Notes: a model not told the origin generated them from the letters alone. Shown: positions 11,701 to 24,432, counted from the first letter of the stretch. The stretch is DNA of 64,000 nucleotides from Bradysia coprophila (GCF_014529535.1 NW_023503555.1:7998001-8062000); one strand, 5' to 3'. Made by a program: numbers and translations.

Positions 11701-14700
11701 TGAATGTTGTGGCGACGCTTCAGTTACTTCCGTTGCTCTCAATTCCTTAGAGTTCTGTTCGCGTTTAGGTGCAGAGACTGACATAATCAGTGAGCTGAGT
11801 GATTTCGTTGGTTGTACCGATGAGTTCAGGTCCATCTGAGCCGGTCGTGATACAGGAGCTGATTGGATCGATGATTGTGAAAATTTGGTTCGCTTTGCCT
11901 TCAGAGATGATTTTATATCGTCGTCTGGATCGATAATCGGCACACTTTGGATCGATTGCTGGTTTGATGTCGCAGCCTGTTTTTCCGATGAATGTCGTGG
12001 CGACGCTTCAGTTACTTCAGTTGCTCTCAATTCCTTAGAGTTCTGTTCGCGTTTAGGTGCAGAGACTGACATAATCTGTGAGCTGAGTGATTTCGTTCGT
12101 TGTACCGATGAGTTCAAGTCCGTTGTAGACAATTTGGCAAGTGGATCAACTGTTGGAGCTTCGATGCTTTGCTGAAGCGAAGATTGAGCCAGCTTTTCCG
12201 TGGAACTCTGCTTCGACGTAAATTGTTGTGTTGCTTTTGACTCATTTTGCAATGGTTTCAGTTCTCTCTGAGATTCGGTTACTGGTCCGACATGTAATTG
12301 TGACATCTTAGGCAGATCGGCGATTGAGTTACATTTGGTGAGTTTCGGTGCAGTTTGATTTTGGGAGACATTTTCCGAAGATTTTTCTCGAGATGCCTGC
12401 ACCGATGGTGATTCAATGCCCGCGTTGAATTCGATTTTCTTATTAATTGTCTGCGGTGTTTCAGATATACCGCTTGCACGAGGCATCACTTCGGTTTGAT
12501 TCAACGATTTGTTAGCTTTTAAGGCCTCCGGATTTTCTTGAGACAAGCCAATCAGTGTCATCGAATTTTGAAAAAAAGATTTCTGAAACGAAGAACCGGC
12601 ACTGTGCTGCTCGGTTGGAGATGAAATTGGATCTGGGGATAACTGCGAATAGGCCTGTTGTGAATACGACACTTTTCGTAGTTTAACTTGCGTTCGTTGA
12701 GTTGAAGTAGTAATGGGACTGAACGACTCATAGTTGCCTGAAAATTCGATCGGCCATGGTGACACTGCTTGGCTTCGGTGTGTTCCTCCATTTGATGCAT
12801 TTAACGGACAATCATCATGGCTGGATGTGTTTTGCTTGGTGGTCGCAGTAAACGGGACAAAAGATTCTTTGCGGTCGCTGCGCATCGATTGATCCGCTTG
12901 ATCGTCTCTACCATCACTGTTGTCAAAATTTTCCATTTTCACCTGTGCAACTACAATTGGCCTCTGCGATGAGCGTTGAACGGACTCATTCGACGCGATG
13001 TGCGCAATGTTTCGCGATCGAAAGGACGTATCCTTGACGTAAAACCGTTCCCGTCTTGTCGTTGGTTGACTGTATTGATTGAAGACTTGTCGATTCACTG
13101 AAACGTCCACCTGGCTGAAGTGGAGGTATTCGACGTTTTGACGAGACGCACCGGAGAAGTTTTCTATTGGCTCCGGTGATTGCGGCTGAACTCTCGGTGG
13201 TACGATCGTAATATTTTCGATGATTTCGATCTTCTTGCTGGATCTGGCGTATGGATCACCGTATTGTGAATCGTCCTGCGCGTTTTCATTTCCATCGTAT
13301 GCATCGTCCTCATCGAGCACCATATCATGACGATGTAATAACTTCGAATTCGCGCCAGCATTCTCGTGTTCAGCCAATGGATTCGCTTCAACCAACGTTC
13401 CTGATCGTGCACCGATGCAAATGGTGTACGTACGATTCGTGGCTAGACTTTTGTTATCCGCATCCAACTCCATCGATGGACATTTATTGTCCATAACGTT
13501 GTCACCGTTGTCCGTCTGACTGTCATAGTCATATTCCGGTTGTTCATCAGCAATCGGGTTGACTGACTCTCGTAAGACGTAGGTCGCATTTGGATCACTG
13601 GCAGGCGAATGATCGGGAGGTGTTCCATTTTCAGCCGATGTAACCGAATTCTTTATCACGTACGTCAGATTCGACTTGATCGGCAGTTCGGCATCCGATT
13701 CATCACTTTCATGTCGAGGTAAAAGTGGTAAGGACGTGTTCCGTCGTGGTACGTCACGACGCGATTTCGTTGGCGTCGGTAACGAAAATTTGCTGTCGGT
13801 TCGTTCGAACGATATCAATTTCGGAGGAACGACGGACGAGAATGAGTCGTTAAGACGTGGTGCTGTTTCTGGTGACACTTTGCACTCTGAAATTGAAACA
13901 CGAAACTCTTCTAAATTCGTTACGTTTGAATTGGGAAAAGTTACCGTCTTCTGTGGGCTCTGCTTCGGTGTAGTCACTGATGAAACCTGCAGAAAGAAGT
14001 CGATTTATTGAAATGGTTTTTCGTCCAGTGTATTCAAATGGCATGGGTTACCTTGAGACGCCGATCCAGTAACGCCTCCGGAACTCACAAATCGGAAAAT
14101 AGATTTCACTGCAGTCGAAATCAGTTCCTCCGTTTTATTTAGAAAGTAAACTCTGATTGTGGCTCGTTGTTCAGCTGAATGAATATTACCCACCGAGATA
14201 ACGTTCCAGATGCCATTAATTTCCAGCAAATTTGACACTTTGACACTGTGACACGGTGAAAATTTATTCAATTTTAAAATTTCGCCAATGTAACAGTGTG
14301 TGTGCACTCAGGCCGGGACTGGCTATATGGGTCTAATCGGGCAAATCGCGCCCCTGCCTATTTTTACTTAGTTCGGGGCCTGCTTGCACTGATTTTGTTC
14401 GGACAATTTTTGTTACCTTTCTCTTAACTTGACACGACGCGCGGTGCCAAAACATTGATTAGCATTATCGGCTAGGGACACAGTAGTAAAGTTGATCGTC
14501 TGTTCCATCTTGTTGAAGTCGAACCACATTGAATAGTTCTGAAAGAGAGAATCAGACCAGTCACAATCCAATTGTTTAAAATTCATTGGCGCAAGCACTT
14601 ACCGTGTCGTCCATGTCGATGTTCAATTTTCTGCAAATGATTTTCGTCGGCTTGAATGATTCGATGCAGTGTCCCATTGCGTTAATGTCGTGAAGGAATT

Positions 14701-16950
14701 CGTGTTGATGCTGTAACGGAACCGCCACAACATGTTTTACACCATAAACGAACGTGCGTAAACACTCAATTACTCACCAAAATCGACGGATTCTCCATGA
14801 ATCTGCCCACCACCTTAATGATCTCGGCATTGTCGTGTTCGTGCAAACGGTGCAACTGGGTAACTGGTACGCACTCGATGTAAATCCGTAACACAGCCAT
14901 AATTGCCAACTGTTCGGTACGTGATGCTGCCGTTCTTAGGTGTTGCACCACAATTTTGCTGTAAAGAAATTTCGATTTGAAATTAGTTCGTCGCGTCTCG
15001 TCTCCATAGCGCCATAATGAGCTTACAATTTGTCAGCGAGATTGTAGAAAGTGTCAGCTCGCTTTAGTCCGTCCATTCGGGACACAATGGTTTTCCAGTG
15101 TAAGTAAAACTCCTGGGTGTAGTCCGGTTCGAATTGACGAAAATATTGCAGGAAGGTGAACAGAGTTATCGTAACGTTGAGACAAAATTTGCTCATGTAT
15201 GTCCCCCAGAACGTTCCCACATAATTATTCGTTTTCTTGACACTGAAAATTTTCTGAAAAGAAAGCGAAGCTGAAGTGAAACCATCAGTGGAAGTAACAT
15301 TCTAATTTTTGGTTGTGCAGGACGTTGTAAACTATGTGAACGACATAAATGCGTTTCGTCTCTTGACTTTCAACCAGCTGAATAAATAACGATAAAAATG
15401 AATCGCTCCAGCGAGTGAGAAAACGTTTGAACAATTGAAGATGCCAGAAACACACTAGCATTGGCGATAACAAGAATTATGCAGTGTTTTCCATTGTAAG
15501 GCCAGCGGACTTACACCGTTTAGCTCCCCGTTTACGTTCTAACAATGGAAAGTGGGAGGAGCTTCAATTGTTCACTCGTAAACGGAGTGCTAAACGACGT
15601 AAGTCCGCTGACAGCTTAAAGGTGATTTCAGACTAGTTTGCCAGTCATATCTATGTGCTAGGAAACGAGGAGAGAAACTAGTAGGAGTATACACTGTTAA
15701 GAGAGCGAAAAGAGAGAAAAATGACCAGCTGCTTAACTGGTTTCGATGGGTGATACATCACAATTTGTATGTAAAAGAAAAAGTCCAGTTAACTAGGAAA
15801 AAACCAGTTAATTTAACTGAGCTCGATGGGTACATACTCTTTTTTACATTCTCTTTTAACAATATATACCGGCTCTCACAAGAATGCTCTGCACACAATT
15901 TTCACTTGATGAACCATTCAATCAGCTTGTTTCACAAATCTGACCATCGGTTTTTCATCCGTCAGCGGTTAAGTCCGGAAACTTCTTATGAATGAACATC
16001 TTAGGTTAACCGTTTCCGGAAGATTTGCCGGTCAATGTTACGAATTGCTACAGGGACTATTTTCGGAAAACGTTTCCCCATTCTTATCCATTTTTTCCCT
16101 TCAAGTTTCAATAATTTCCCAAAATGGTCCCCGGTTTGTACACTTTCGGCATAGAAATTTGACAAAATTTATCTGATCCGTTGGACGAAACTTCAACCAT
16201 ATAACCTTTTAACTCCTTGAGTCAATCGATTATGCAAGAACGGATAAGAAATAATGCGCGGAAGACTTCAGGTTCACCTGATTATCTTCATGACCTGCAT
16301 AATGTGAGTAATCGGATGAAACACGTCAGACTTCCGCACTCGGTCGAGATTAATTTTTAAATTAACTGACATAACCTGAACATTTTTTGCAAGGTTTCAG
16401 ACCACTGTTCCAATCTGTCTTCATCGGTCAATTTGGTGCACACGTTTTATGCAAGGATGTATACTCGGTCTGCGTGACCTCCCCAAAATATACAGCCTTG
16501 GTTTTATGGAGCGATGGCGTTGTTAAATAATAAGCTAAATTTCTTAAGACAGGTTACAAGGTTACATCAGACCTCCTGTCATCAGAAGCTTTTGATTAAT
16601 TTTTTTTTTGCGTACTCTTACGTCAAAACATCCACCACATGAATTCCAACGCTCAGCATAAAACCATCACAAAATCAATCACCACAACGAAGCAATCACT
16701 CTTACCTCAAATCCACTGATCCAACTTTTAACGACATTAGCGTAAATGGGGAAGTCATTTTCGTGTTCCAACAACATTTTTGTTAAATCGTGAAGATACG
16801 TAGTGTACGTCACAAAGTCACTTTCATGCTTCAAAAAATGAGTTGAAATCGAATTAGATTCGTTATTTGAATTAGAAATTCCATTTCACTTACAATCACT
16901 TCACTTTCAAGAAGTGATTTCAATTTCCTTTCAAATTTGGAGACAGCCAT
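8798..16950 (-). CDS. SYCP2-like chromosome-axis candidate, 2,020 aa, eight exons
   Basis: Exons (minus strand): 16950-16894, 16828-16706, 15253-15027, 14958-14778, 14710-14603, 14538-14417, 14245-14052, 13976-9077 and last exon 8948-8798, all with GT-AG borders and matching phases; total 6,063 nt. That is nine coding segments if the last is counted. The ATG at 16,950 has a fly-like context (CAAAATGG). The first ~230 residues look helical. They are followed by a segment reading MWFDFNKMEQTINF and, next exon, ATIRVYFLNKTEELISTAVK. From recall, this spacing (W-x-D-F-N, Q-T, then a YF...L...K motif) resembles the SYCP2 domain that follows its armadillo-like N-terminus. The rest is a disordered Ser/Gln/Lys-rich tail with a 94-96-residue tandem repeat, and a short helical end (WEQLFNCLLESLESM). 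SYCP2 organises the meiotic chromosome axis. The gene model is strong; the family name is tentative and needs a profile search. Confidence 0.6.
10680..12140 (-). repeat. Higher-order coding tandem repeat, 94-96 aa units
   Basis: Within the large exon of the SYCP2-like gene, a unit marker (GGAGCTGATTGGATCGATGA) occurs at about 10,721, 11,003, 11,285, 11,573 and 11,855, giving spacings of 282, 282, 288 and 282 bp. All are multiples of three. Units alternate between two forms (SLKAKRSKLSSIQ and SLKAKRTKFSQSSIQ), so a 570-bp dimer is itself duplicated almost without change. Each unit carries the motifs MSVSAPKREQNSKELRATE and DPEDD and several SQ or SP sites. Confidence 0.95.
15500..15612. repeat. 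Inverted repeat in an intron of the SYCP2-like gene
   Basis: Left arm begins GCCAGCGGACTTAC and continues GTTTAGCTCCCCGTTTACG. The right arm carries CGTAAACGGAGTGCTAAAC and ends GTAAGTCCGCTGAC. The loop is about 30 bp. It sits between exons 2 and 3 and is probably a short MITE. Confidence 0.75.
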
Positions 16951-16999
16951 TTTGTTGGTCCGTCCTTGGTTCGTCCGCTTCCAACGACTCGATGAAATA

Positions 17000-18442
17000 A
17001 ACTGCGGAAGAATCGAGATATACCAACAACGAATGATAGTAGGGATAGAGACGAACAATGAAATCTGAGTGAGAGCACAAGAAAAATTCTTGTCATCGTG
17101 TTTCAGTCAAGTTGGTAGTTATTTTTGTGCACACCGCGCAGGCAGTTTTTGATGAGTTTGGTTATTTTTCGATATCTGTTTGGAACGGACTTTAAATGTA
17201 AAGTGACGAAATTACGAGCAAAATTTCAAAATTCACTGACTTCTGTCCGGTTGATTTAAGTTCGTTGGTGAGTGAGGCTGTTTTACTCTTTAATTTACGT
17301 AGATGTTTCACTGACTATATTTGTACCCAATAGTTCATTAGTTAGCTAGTTCATTACAACACAGATTCAAATTGCTCTGTCGAAGTACCCAATTGTTAGC
17401 ACAGTTTGTGCAAATAGTCACCTAGACATAGAGACGCCGTTTCGTTCTGCCAGTCACATTTACTCAGTAATTAATTTACGTAAACTTTAGGCCGAGCCAC
17501 AGCACTGCTTAGCGTAACATTTATAGGGACTAGCGGGACTAGTCAGAGACGTGAGTGCCAGTAGACCTTTGTGACTTTCAATGCGTTCTGTAGTGTGAAG
17601 ATAGAAATTTTCTGATCAAAAAATCCACTAGAAAATGCGTCCGATTTCGGCAGGTTGTTTTTCAAAAGAATCCCTCTCTGGATTATTTTTGAGAATAATG
17701 TCAGCATGAGCTAATACGCTAACAAAGCGATAAAATGATGAAAATTTTCATTGATATTATGCACAACATGATCTCTCTCTTCACTCTCGATGTTATCTGT
17801 TTTTCGCTGATATACTTCTGGCAACAGCCATTCTAGGGAATGAGAGCACTGTTCGTTACATGGGCTGCACAATTTGATGTTTTTTAAGATCGAGAAGTCT
17901 TTGTATCTCTCGCTCTATCTAAATTTGCTGATAAAAGCCCGTCATTACCCTTCTCATCGAATACATCAAAAAGCTCTTCGTCGCCCGAATTCCCATAGGG
18001 CCAGTTCGGGCCTGTCCATCATTACCACCAGAGACAAAGTTAGACAGTTGACGCTCAGGTGATTTATAGTTTGTGACAGAGTGGACTGTGCGGACGGACC
18101 GCATAGCTGTCAGGAAAGTAGAGCTATAAAAATAGAAATTCTTTTTTGATGAGGAGGAATCGAAACTCGGTAATTTGTCACAATAGTCGAAATCGAAGTT
18201 AGGTATTCGGTTCGGTCAGAACCGTTCAGTCCGAGACCCAGTTCCCAGAGGTTGCAGTGTAAAATGCATTGGTTGCAGCGTGTGTCCACACGTACTCGTT
18301 TATTTTCACGTAAAAATTCATAAAATTCGAAGTTTTGCTGCACTTCAGCAGCGCCGAGCAATCGATTCAATTTTTGCGTAGACAACACTGCCTCTGTTTC
18401 CCATCAATATAATGTTACGCAGCCGATAAATGCGTATAACGA
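17000..18442. other. Spacer between THOC5 and the SYCP2-like gene
   Basis: Both flanking genes are on the minus strand, so this interval holds the 3' end of THOC5 and the 5' region of the SYCP2-like gene. A reverse-strand AATAAA at 18,299-18,304 lies about 140 nt beyond the THOC5 stop and is a candidate polyadenylation signal. Fragments of repeats shared with 20,160 (AGGGCCAG..CAGGCCTGTCC-like) and 20,945 (ATTTATAxTTTGTGACAGAG) are present. I see no exon. Confidence 0.6.
18299..18304 (-). promoter_or_regulatory. Candidate THOC5 polyadenylation signal
   Basis: AATAAA on the minus strand, about 140 nt after the THOC5 stop codon. Confidence 0.45.
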
Positions 18443-21400
18443 CTAAATTTGTGTGTAGACAACACTGCCACTGTTCTCCATCATTTTGTACGGTCGAGAA
18501 TGCGTACGATCGCGAAAAGCCTTCAGGAACGTTTTAGTCGCCTGAAATTCGGATGAATTGATCAGAGTTCCTTCTGTCTCCAAATAGATGTCCAGGCTAG
18601 ACAGTGCACGATGGATCTGCAGTTCCAACACGTTGCTGGTATTTTTCGGGTCGTCGATCAGATTCACCCATGCTTCCAGGTCCTGGAAAACAATTCTAGT
18701 TATAGGAAGAGCCTCTGAATACTGCGATAAAAAGAGAACACAAACCCGGATGGCTGCACTGCTATCAGCATTGTGGCGCCCGTTCCAGCTCAGTTCCAGT
18801 GCACTTAATGGCATTTCAGTCGGATAGTTTGCGTTGATCCCAACAAAACACTCCAACTTGGCCGAACCTCGTGTGATTACCGCACGATACAGTAGATCGT
18901 GTGAAGTGATCACATTCGCATCGACAAATCGCTTTGTCGACAATGAGCTACAGTACTCTTCCCAAGTGATTGCAGTCCATTGAAGTAGGCTGCTCGAAAT
19001 GCGGGCTGCTTTCTGGTTGAGCGACGTTGAGGTGAAACTTTTATTCTCTGTTGTGAAACGGGAATTAGACAAACTGCAGAGTGACGCCAATGAAACACTT
19101 ACCCAATGCCGATATTTGACTGTTCAGCATTAATCGCGCCTGCCAGCGTGAACGAATCTGTTTGACGATTTTCGGCACCGACAATTGAACAAACTCATTC
19201 GAAATTGACGAATAATTCGTTGTGGACGTTGACGCAGTGTTCAGAAACTCCAAACCGCATAGATCCTGCGCCCATCGGTACGGTTTGCCCAACATTTTTT
19301 CCCTCAAAATGACCATAAAATCATCGATTGACTGCTCCTTCAACTGTGCAGAAGAAATTTTTGTTGGATTTTTTCTCATTCGAAAATTTGACTTCGACTG
19401 AACATGCCCTCACCTGGTAGTACGTCTTTGGATTGACACTTTCTTCTCCATAGTCGCCCGGGCTCAATGCATTTAAGATGCTTGCCGGATTGAGTACTTC
19501 GCTGTAAATAAAAAGATTGGCGCAATGTTGAGCAGATGATGAGTGTAAGCAAGTGAGAAATGTTAAAATGATAAAACCACCAGCAACAGACACATCAACC
19601 CTTTAGAAGAGAATGACGAATGGATTAAGAGCCCAAATGCACATCAGTTCCATATAAGCCCGAGCTTTGAAACGACTAACAAGACGTAGGCAAAGGCACA
19701 CATTCAATTCCCCAATTGGTGTCAAAATGAACGTATTGCTGCCAAATGACAAATGGAAATAAAAATGTTTGTTCAAAAGTCTGTCTCGGCAGACAAGTTG
19801 AAGGTTCGAAAATTTAACTAGTCTGAAACGACAGGCCTTGCAAGAAAAATTTCATTTTTAAATTCCAGTCGTCATTTCGGACCAATACCTTCATTTCGAC
19901 ACCATTTTGCATTTTGGACGATGCGTGCCGGCCGAGATATACACTAGGTCAACCTTCGTCAGGGCCTTTAAAGGAACTCGTAAAAAATCCCTTCCTTATT
20001 GGGTAACGTAACAAGAAGCTCGAAATTTTGTGGCCTACATTTTCTCCGTCTCAGGGTCGCAATGGCTCGAGAAAGTTGGGCGCTGTTTGATGAACATTTA
20101 TAAAAATCACTTCACTCCCCCTCATAAAATCAAAACCCTTCAGTCGTAACCACAATCACTATAGGGCCAGACCAGGCCTGTCCGTCATTGTCATCATTTG
20201 TATAAATACACTCAAATCATATGCATGACGCTATATGCACGCATGGTTTATGAATCACAACAAACAATTGTTTTGATTTGTTGTTATAGCTGCTGCTGTT
20301 ACATCATCCATAACTCGTTTTGTGTATGACTCAACAGGTTGGTTTTCTGCAAGTGAGTACGAAGTGGCTCATTAGCTCAGTTGGTAGAGCGTCGTACTTT
20401 GCATTCTGCCGGAAGTCGGTGGTTCGAGCCCACCATGAGCCCATTTTTTTTTTTTTTGCTTTCACAACTGGAAAATGCTGACATTTTGGCCAATTCCACT
20501 TACATTATTGGCTGAAGTTCTTACCGACATTCGGAGGGGAAAAATCAATTTTTTCAAGTCCAAAGAAAGGATGCGAGGAAATAAGATTTGTTTAGATTAT
20601 TTGTTTACATGACAAGGGATACAAAGTTGATGCTGAATAGTTGGAGTTTCGTGTAATTTGTGTAGATCCGAGGCGAAGCCAAGGTCAACAAACACACAAA
20701 AACGAGGCTTTTCAACTTAGTTCTGTAATGGATTTTACATGCTGAGAGCGTCAACAGATCATGAAATTCGATGAAAAAATTCAACCCACCTATAAACACA
20801 ATTTACCGAGGCGAGCATCCATCCAGGAACGAATTTATGGGACCAGTGACAAACGATTTTAGTGATTTATAGCACAGGACCATATGGTCTTGAAACATAT
20901 AAGAGGAGCCCACAGGCAAAATTAGACATTCGATGCTCAGATGATTTATACTTTGTGACAGAGTGGACCCCAAAAATATGAACTGGTGTGTAGCATCGCC
21001 ATATAACTCGAGTAACAGCATCAAATTTTGATGACTCTAAAATCTAGTCCCATCAACAGCCCACCCGCACTTAAATCGCCTTAACCTACGAACGAACTTA
21101 CCTTACTCCGGCCGCATTCTCTGGCTCCAGTTTGCATAGAGATGTGACAAAATTCAAAGTCGGTAGATAGTACAACGTAACGCACAGGACCGTGTCGTTG
21201 ATTTTGGATTTTATCTAAAGAGTAGAGAGACGATAGAGTGTAACCAGCCGAAGAGTACCGGCAAAATTTGTCAAAAAAAACTCACTCGCAGTGACACACT
21301 CAACGGATGCACTTTGAAGAGATTGTCTTTCTTCTGTTCCAACAAAACATCCTTGTTTTTGCGTCGATGATGATGGCCTTTCGATGGTCGATCCTACGGA

Positions 21401-23020
21401 ATGAAATTGGTAAGTGTCCAAATCTTCAAAATTGTGTTCCTTACATTCTCTCCATCATTGTCGTCGTTATCTGAATCGGGCACATCGTCCAAATCGATCT
21501 TGCTGTTGAATTTGTCAATTTCTTCAAGATTTTTCGCATCAATTTCGTCGCCGTTGATAGTAACCGAAAGCTGGTTGTCTACGGACAGTCAAAGTTAGAG
21601 TCTAAATGATTTTCTGGCTAGAGAAGTCTTACCACATGCTTCTGAATAGGCACACAGATTCGCATACACCAAGTATAGTGGCCGTGGCAGTAAACTTGCA
21701 ATTTTCTGCACTTTCCAATCTTCCTCAAAGTTCATGTTCAGAGCTTCTTGCAGCGGTTTCGTCGACTGCAAGAGAAGTTGTTCCAGTTGAGCAAACACTT
21801 AACGAAAACTTTGCATTTGTCAGTTACCTTTAACAGTGCCTCCAAGCGCGGTTTCAGGCTGTCCCGTAAATTCGTTTTCGTTTCATTGTCCTGCGCCACC
21901 AGTTCTTTCTGCTTTTCCAGTTCCTTGCACATCGCAGCCAATTCTTTACGCTGCTGTAATTCCCATGACAGTCTAGCCAATCGACGAGCGTGCTCATCGT
22001 TCGATGTCTTACCCGATTGTGCAATATTTTCCGGTGCCTGAGCATAGAATTCCTCTTCGGATATCAAATCAATTTCTTCGTCCTCGCTTTTGAACTGGTA
22101 ACAGCGTTGCACCTCCTTGTTCAAATGTTCGGATTCATAGAAAAGGTTTTGCAGCTGCAAGCGATTGCTGTCGACGATTTGTTTCTCGTTGTGCAGGTCG
22201 TCACGGCCGGTACGCAAACGTACTTTGTCCAAACGGTTCAGTTTCTTCAGCAACACGAATAGGAACGAGGCTTCGATCCGTTTTTCGTTGATTTCCAGGC
22301 GTGCCTAAAAAATCGAAATCGAACTGTGCATCATTCGGGCTGTATTCGGGTGTAGTGTGCATACCTTCTCAGTTTTCAGTTTCTTCAATTTGTTGATTTC
22401 TTCGAATAATTTACGTAGTTCCGAACAAGTTGAATGGAACAACTCAGCGTCCTTTTCAGCAGGTCTGTGTTGTGATTCTTGCTCTTCGAATTGCACTACC
22501 GACTGTTAAGAATGGAAACATTTTGATAAATTACATTTGTTCCTGAGACTGTTAGTAAGGTGAATAAGGTGTTGAGAGGGTACACAATTTCTACAAAATT
22601 GGTATACGTAACCAACAGACTGCTCCCAAATAGTACACTAAGCAGATAGAACATAAAATGTCTTTCCGTAAGGTCGAAAACACACAAACAATTTCGCTGA
22701 TATGGACAATTGTGCTGCGTTTTCTATTGTAATTCGATTTGTAGCATGAACGTTAAACAATGGAAAACACGTAACAACAACATTGAAATGCCAACGGTCC
22801 AATATTCCAATATTGGACCGTTGCCATTTCAATGTTGTTGTTTGTTTTTGCTCCGGTTCCCCTTAGTAATATTAGGTTATGTTAAAATAACAATTGTTCT
22901 TACCGCGTACACATCTTCTTTGGGTATTTTAGTGACCGTGGAATCACTCTTTCTGCGTTTCTTGTCATTGGAATCTCTCTCGGACTCTTTCTCCTTTTCC
23001 TTCGATTTAGTGTTTACCAT
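18443..23020 (-). CDS. THOC5: THO complex subunit 5 (THOC5)
   Basis: THOC5 is a subunit of the THO/TREX complex, which couples transcription to mRNA export in the nucleus. Exons (minus strand): 23020-22904, 22502-22365, 22304-21828, 21765-21633, 21578-21445, 21393-21286, 21214-21102, 19501-19414, 19343-19103, 19047-18443. Phases agree throughout, giving 717 residues, or 696 if a 63-nt in-frame intron (18745-18683) is removed; vertebrate THOC5 is close to 680. Family landmarks in order: a charged, Lys-rich N-terminus; the coiled-coil core with ARLEINEKRIEASFLFVLLK and EEIDLISEEEFYAQAP; an acidic linker (DDVPDSDNDDND); the LFKVHPLSVSL strand; LSPGDYGEES; PYRWAQDLCGL; and a C-terminal repeat of the RWD-like fold ending near SRPYK. 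The ATG at 23,020 has a good context (CAAAATGG). The 1.6-kb intron 21101-19502 carries a tRNA-like gene on the opposite strand. Confidence 0.93.
20366..20442 (+). tRNA. tRNA-like gene inside a THOC5 intron, anticodon uncertain
   Basis: A 7-bp acceptor stem (GGCTCAT with ATGAGCC), a D arm (GCTC, loop AGTTGGTA, GAGC) and a T arm (GGTGG, TTCGAGC, CCACC) are all perfect, so the A box and B box promoters are intact. A run of more than ten T residues follows directly, as for RNA polymerase III termination. The 26 nt between D and T arms are 4-5 longer than in a class I tRNA and do not form a clean anticodon stem. A TTTGCAT segment there could be a loop with anticodon TGC (Ala), but its flanks do not pair. 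It is either a tRNA pseudogene, a tRNA with an altered anticodon arm, or a tRNA-derived element. Confidence 0.6.
22674..22850. mobile_element. MITE in THOC5 intron 1
   Basis: It shares the start GTCGAAAACACAC and the segment TGCTGCGTTTTCTATTG with repeats near 24,191 and 31,897. It contains a strong inverted repeat (CAACATTGAAATGCCAACGG / CCGTTGCCATTTCAATGTTG) around a self-complementary centre near 22,806. It lies wholly inside the intron 22903-22503. Confidence 0.7.
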
Positions 23021-24300
23021 TTTGTAAAAGAGAGTCTAATTTACACGGGATATTGTGTACGATTGGTACGATTAGTAGATTTATTTGATCGCCGAAAATT
23101 TGACAGTTAATGTCAAAACAAAACGATATGTCATCGATTACATCCATTTTCACCACACACTTTTGGCGTAAAATGCGTAAAATCGATGTAGGTGTGGGTA
23201 GCGCTCACTTTCGTCTTAGAAGAAAAAAAATGCACAACAAGTCATGATGCGCTAGAATTTTTGTAAAATCAATCAAGGTTCTGAAAGAACTTTCTTTTAG
23301 AACTTTTAAACAAATTGCGGAACTGTTTCTGATGAAGACTCTAATATAACCTTCCTTCACACACATGTTCATAAATACGTAGAGTCTAAGTCATTACTTC
23401 GTTAAGAGGGTACAAGGGTTTAGCTTCGGACAAGAACCAAAATTGCGCGAAAAATAGGGCATATTTAGGAACATAATTCTCAGGACTCAAGAGATGGAAT
23501 ACAGCAAAAAGGGGATTAACGATTAATTTGAACCTTACTTAACAGAAATTTGTTTTCGCATTTATAAAATTACTTGATTTTCACAATTATTTTTCACAAT
23601 TAAAACACGTCTGCAAGGCAAATTTTTTTTCCACTTTAGGTAAATTTTTTCGGCAGTACATCGAGAATAATCACATAAGTTGCTAGATCAAAACCGTTCC
23701 TTATGTCGCTGACCACGAAAATGTGTTTTCCTTTTTCTAAAATTCCTTTTTGTTTTGATGAAATTAAGTAAAATCAAAAATTTTTCTACCACGGCGGCCA
23801 TCTTGTTTTCACACTATTTCTATGGTGGCCGTCTTCGATGTTCCAGATTCTATTGTTATTGAAGACACAATGAGCATTTCATTTGAATTAAAAGAGGTGG
23901 CGCCATAGCATTTGGTTTATGTCCACAGCTAAACCCTTGTACGCTCTTAATATCTGAAATATTAGTTTATTGGAGAGTTTGGAGAGTTGTAAAACAAAAA
24001 AGTGGAGTGAAGTGGCGCGCCCGGAATTTTTGCAGTTTTGAAATAGTTTTCCAACAGTGGTACTCTCATATTCCGTTAATTTTATATGAAAAAGTTTGCG
24101 CCACACCAAACGAAACACGACGCTGCACCTAAATTTACCCGAAACTTGGATTCCGTATTTTTTGTGATCATCAGGTGAAGATTTGCATTAGGCCGAAAAC
24201 ACACGCAACATTTTGTGTTCATGGAATTGACAAATATGCTGCGATTTCCATTGTTCAGCATGTGCTGAATATCTGAGTAGAATGGAAAACGCGGCATCAT

Positions 24301-24432
24301 TGTCGGGTTGCTAGGAATCTCGCGCCGCGTCATTCACAATAATTCTCATTTTGACACATTTTGTATAAGGAAGATGTCACTTTGTGAGTTATTGCGAATG
24401 ACGCGGCGCGAGATTCCCTAACACCCATTGTC
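24301..24432. mobile_element. Palindromic element with GC-rich arms
   Basis: Arms TCTCGCGCCGCGTCATTC and GAATGACGCGGCGCGAGA flank about 60 bp. The arms are strikingly G+C-rich against the AT-rich surroundings. Confidence 0.7.

Noticed and set aside
14240-14310. Separate gene start near 14,307 (MHTHCYIG...)
   Set aside because: The acceptor at 14,246 continues the reading of the preceding exon in phase, so this is exon 7 of the SYCP2-like gene.
20366-20442. SINE head instead of a tRNA gene
   Set aside because: The T run follows the acceptor stem directly and no SINE body is visible, so a tRNA-like gene or pseudogene is simpler; not fully excluded.
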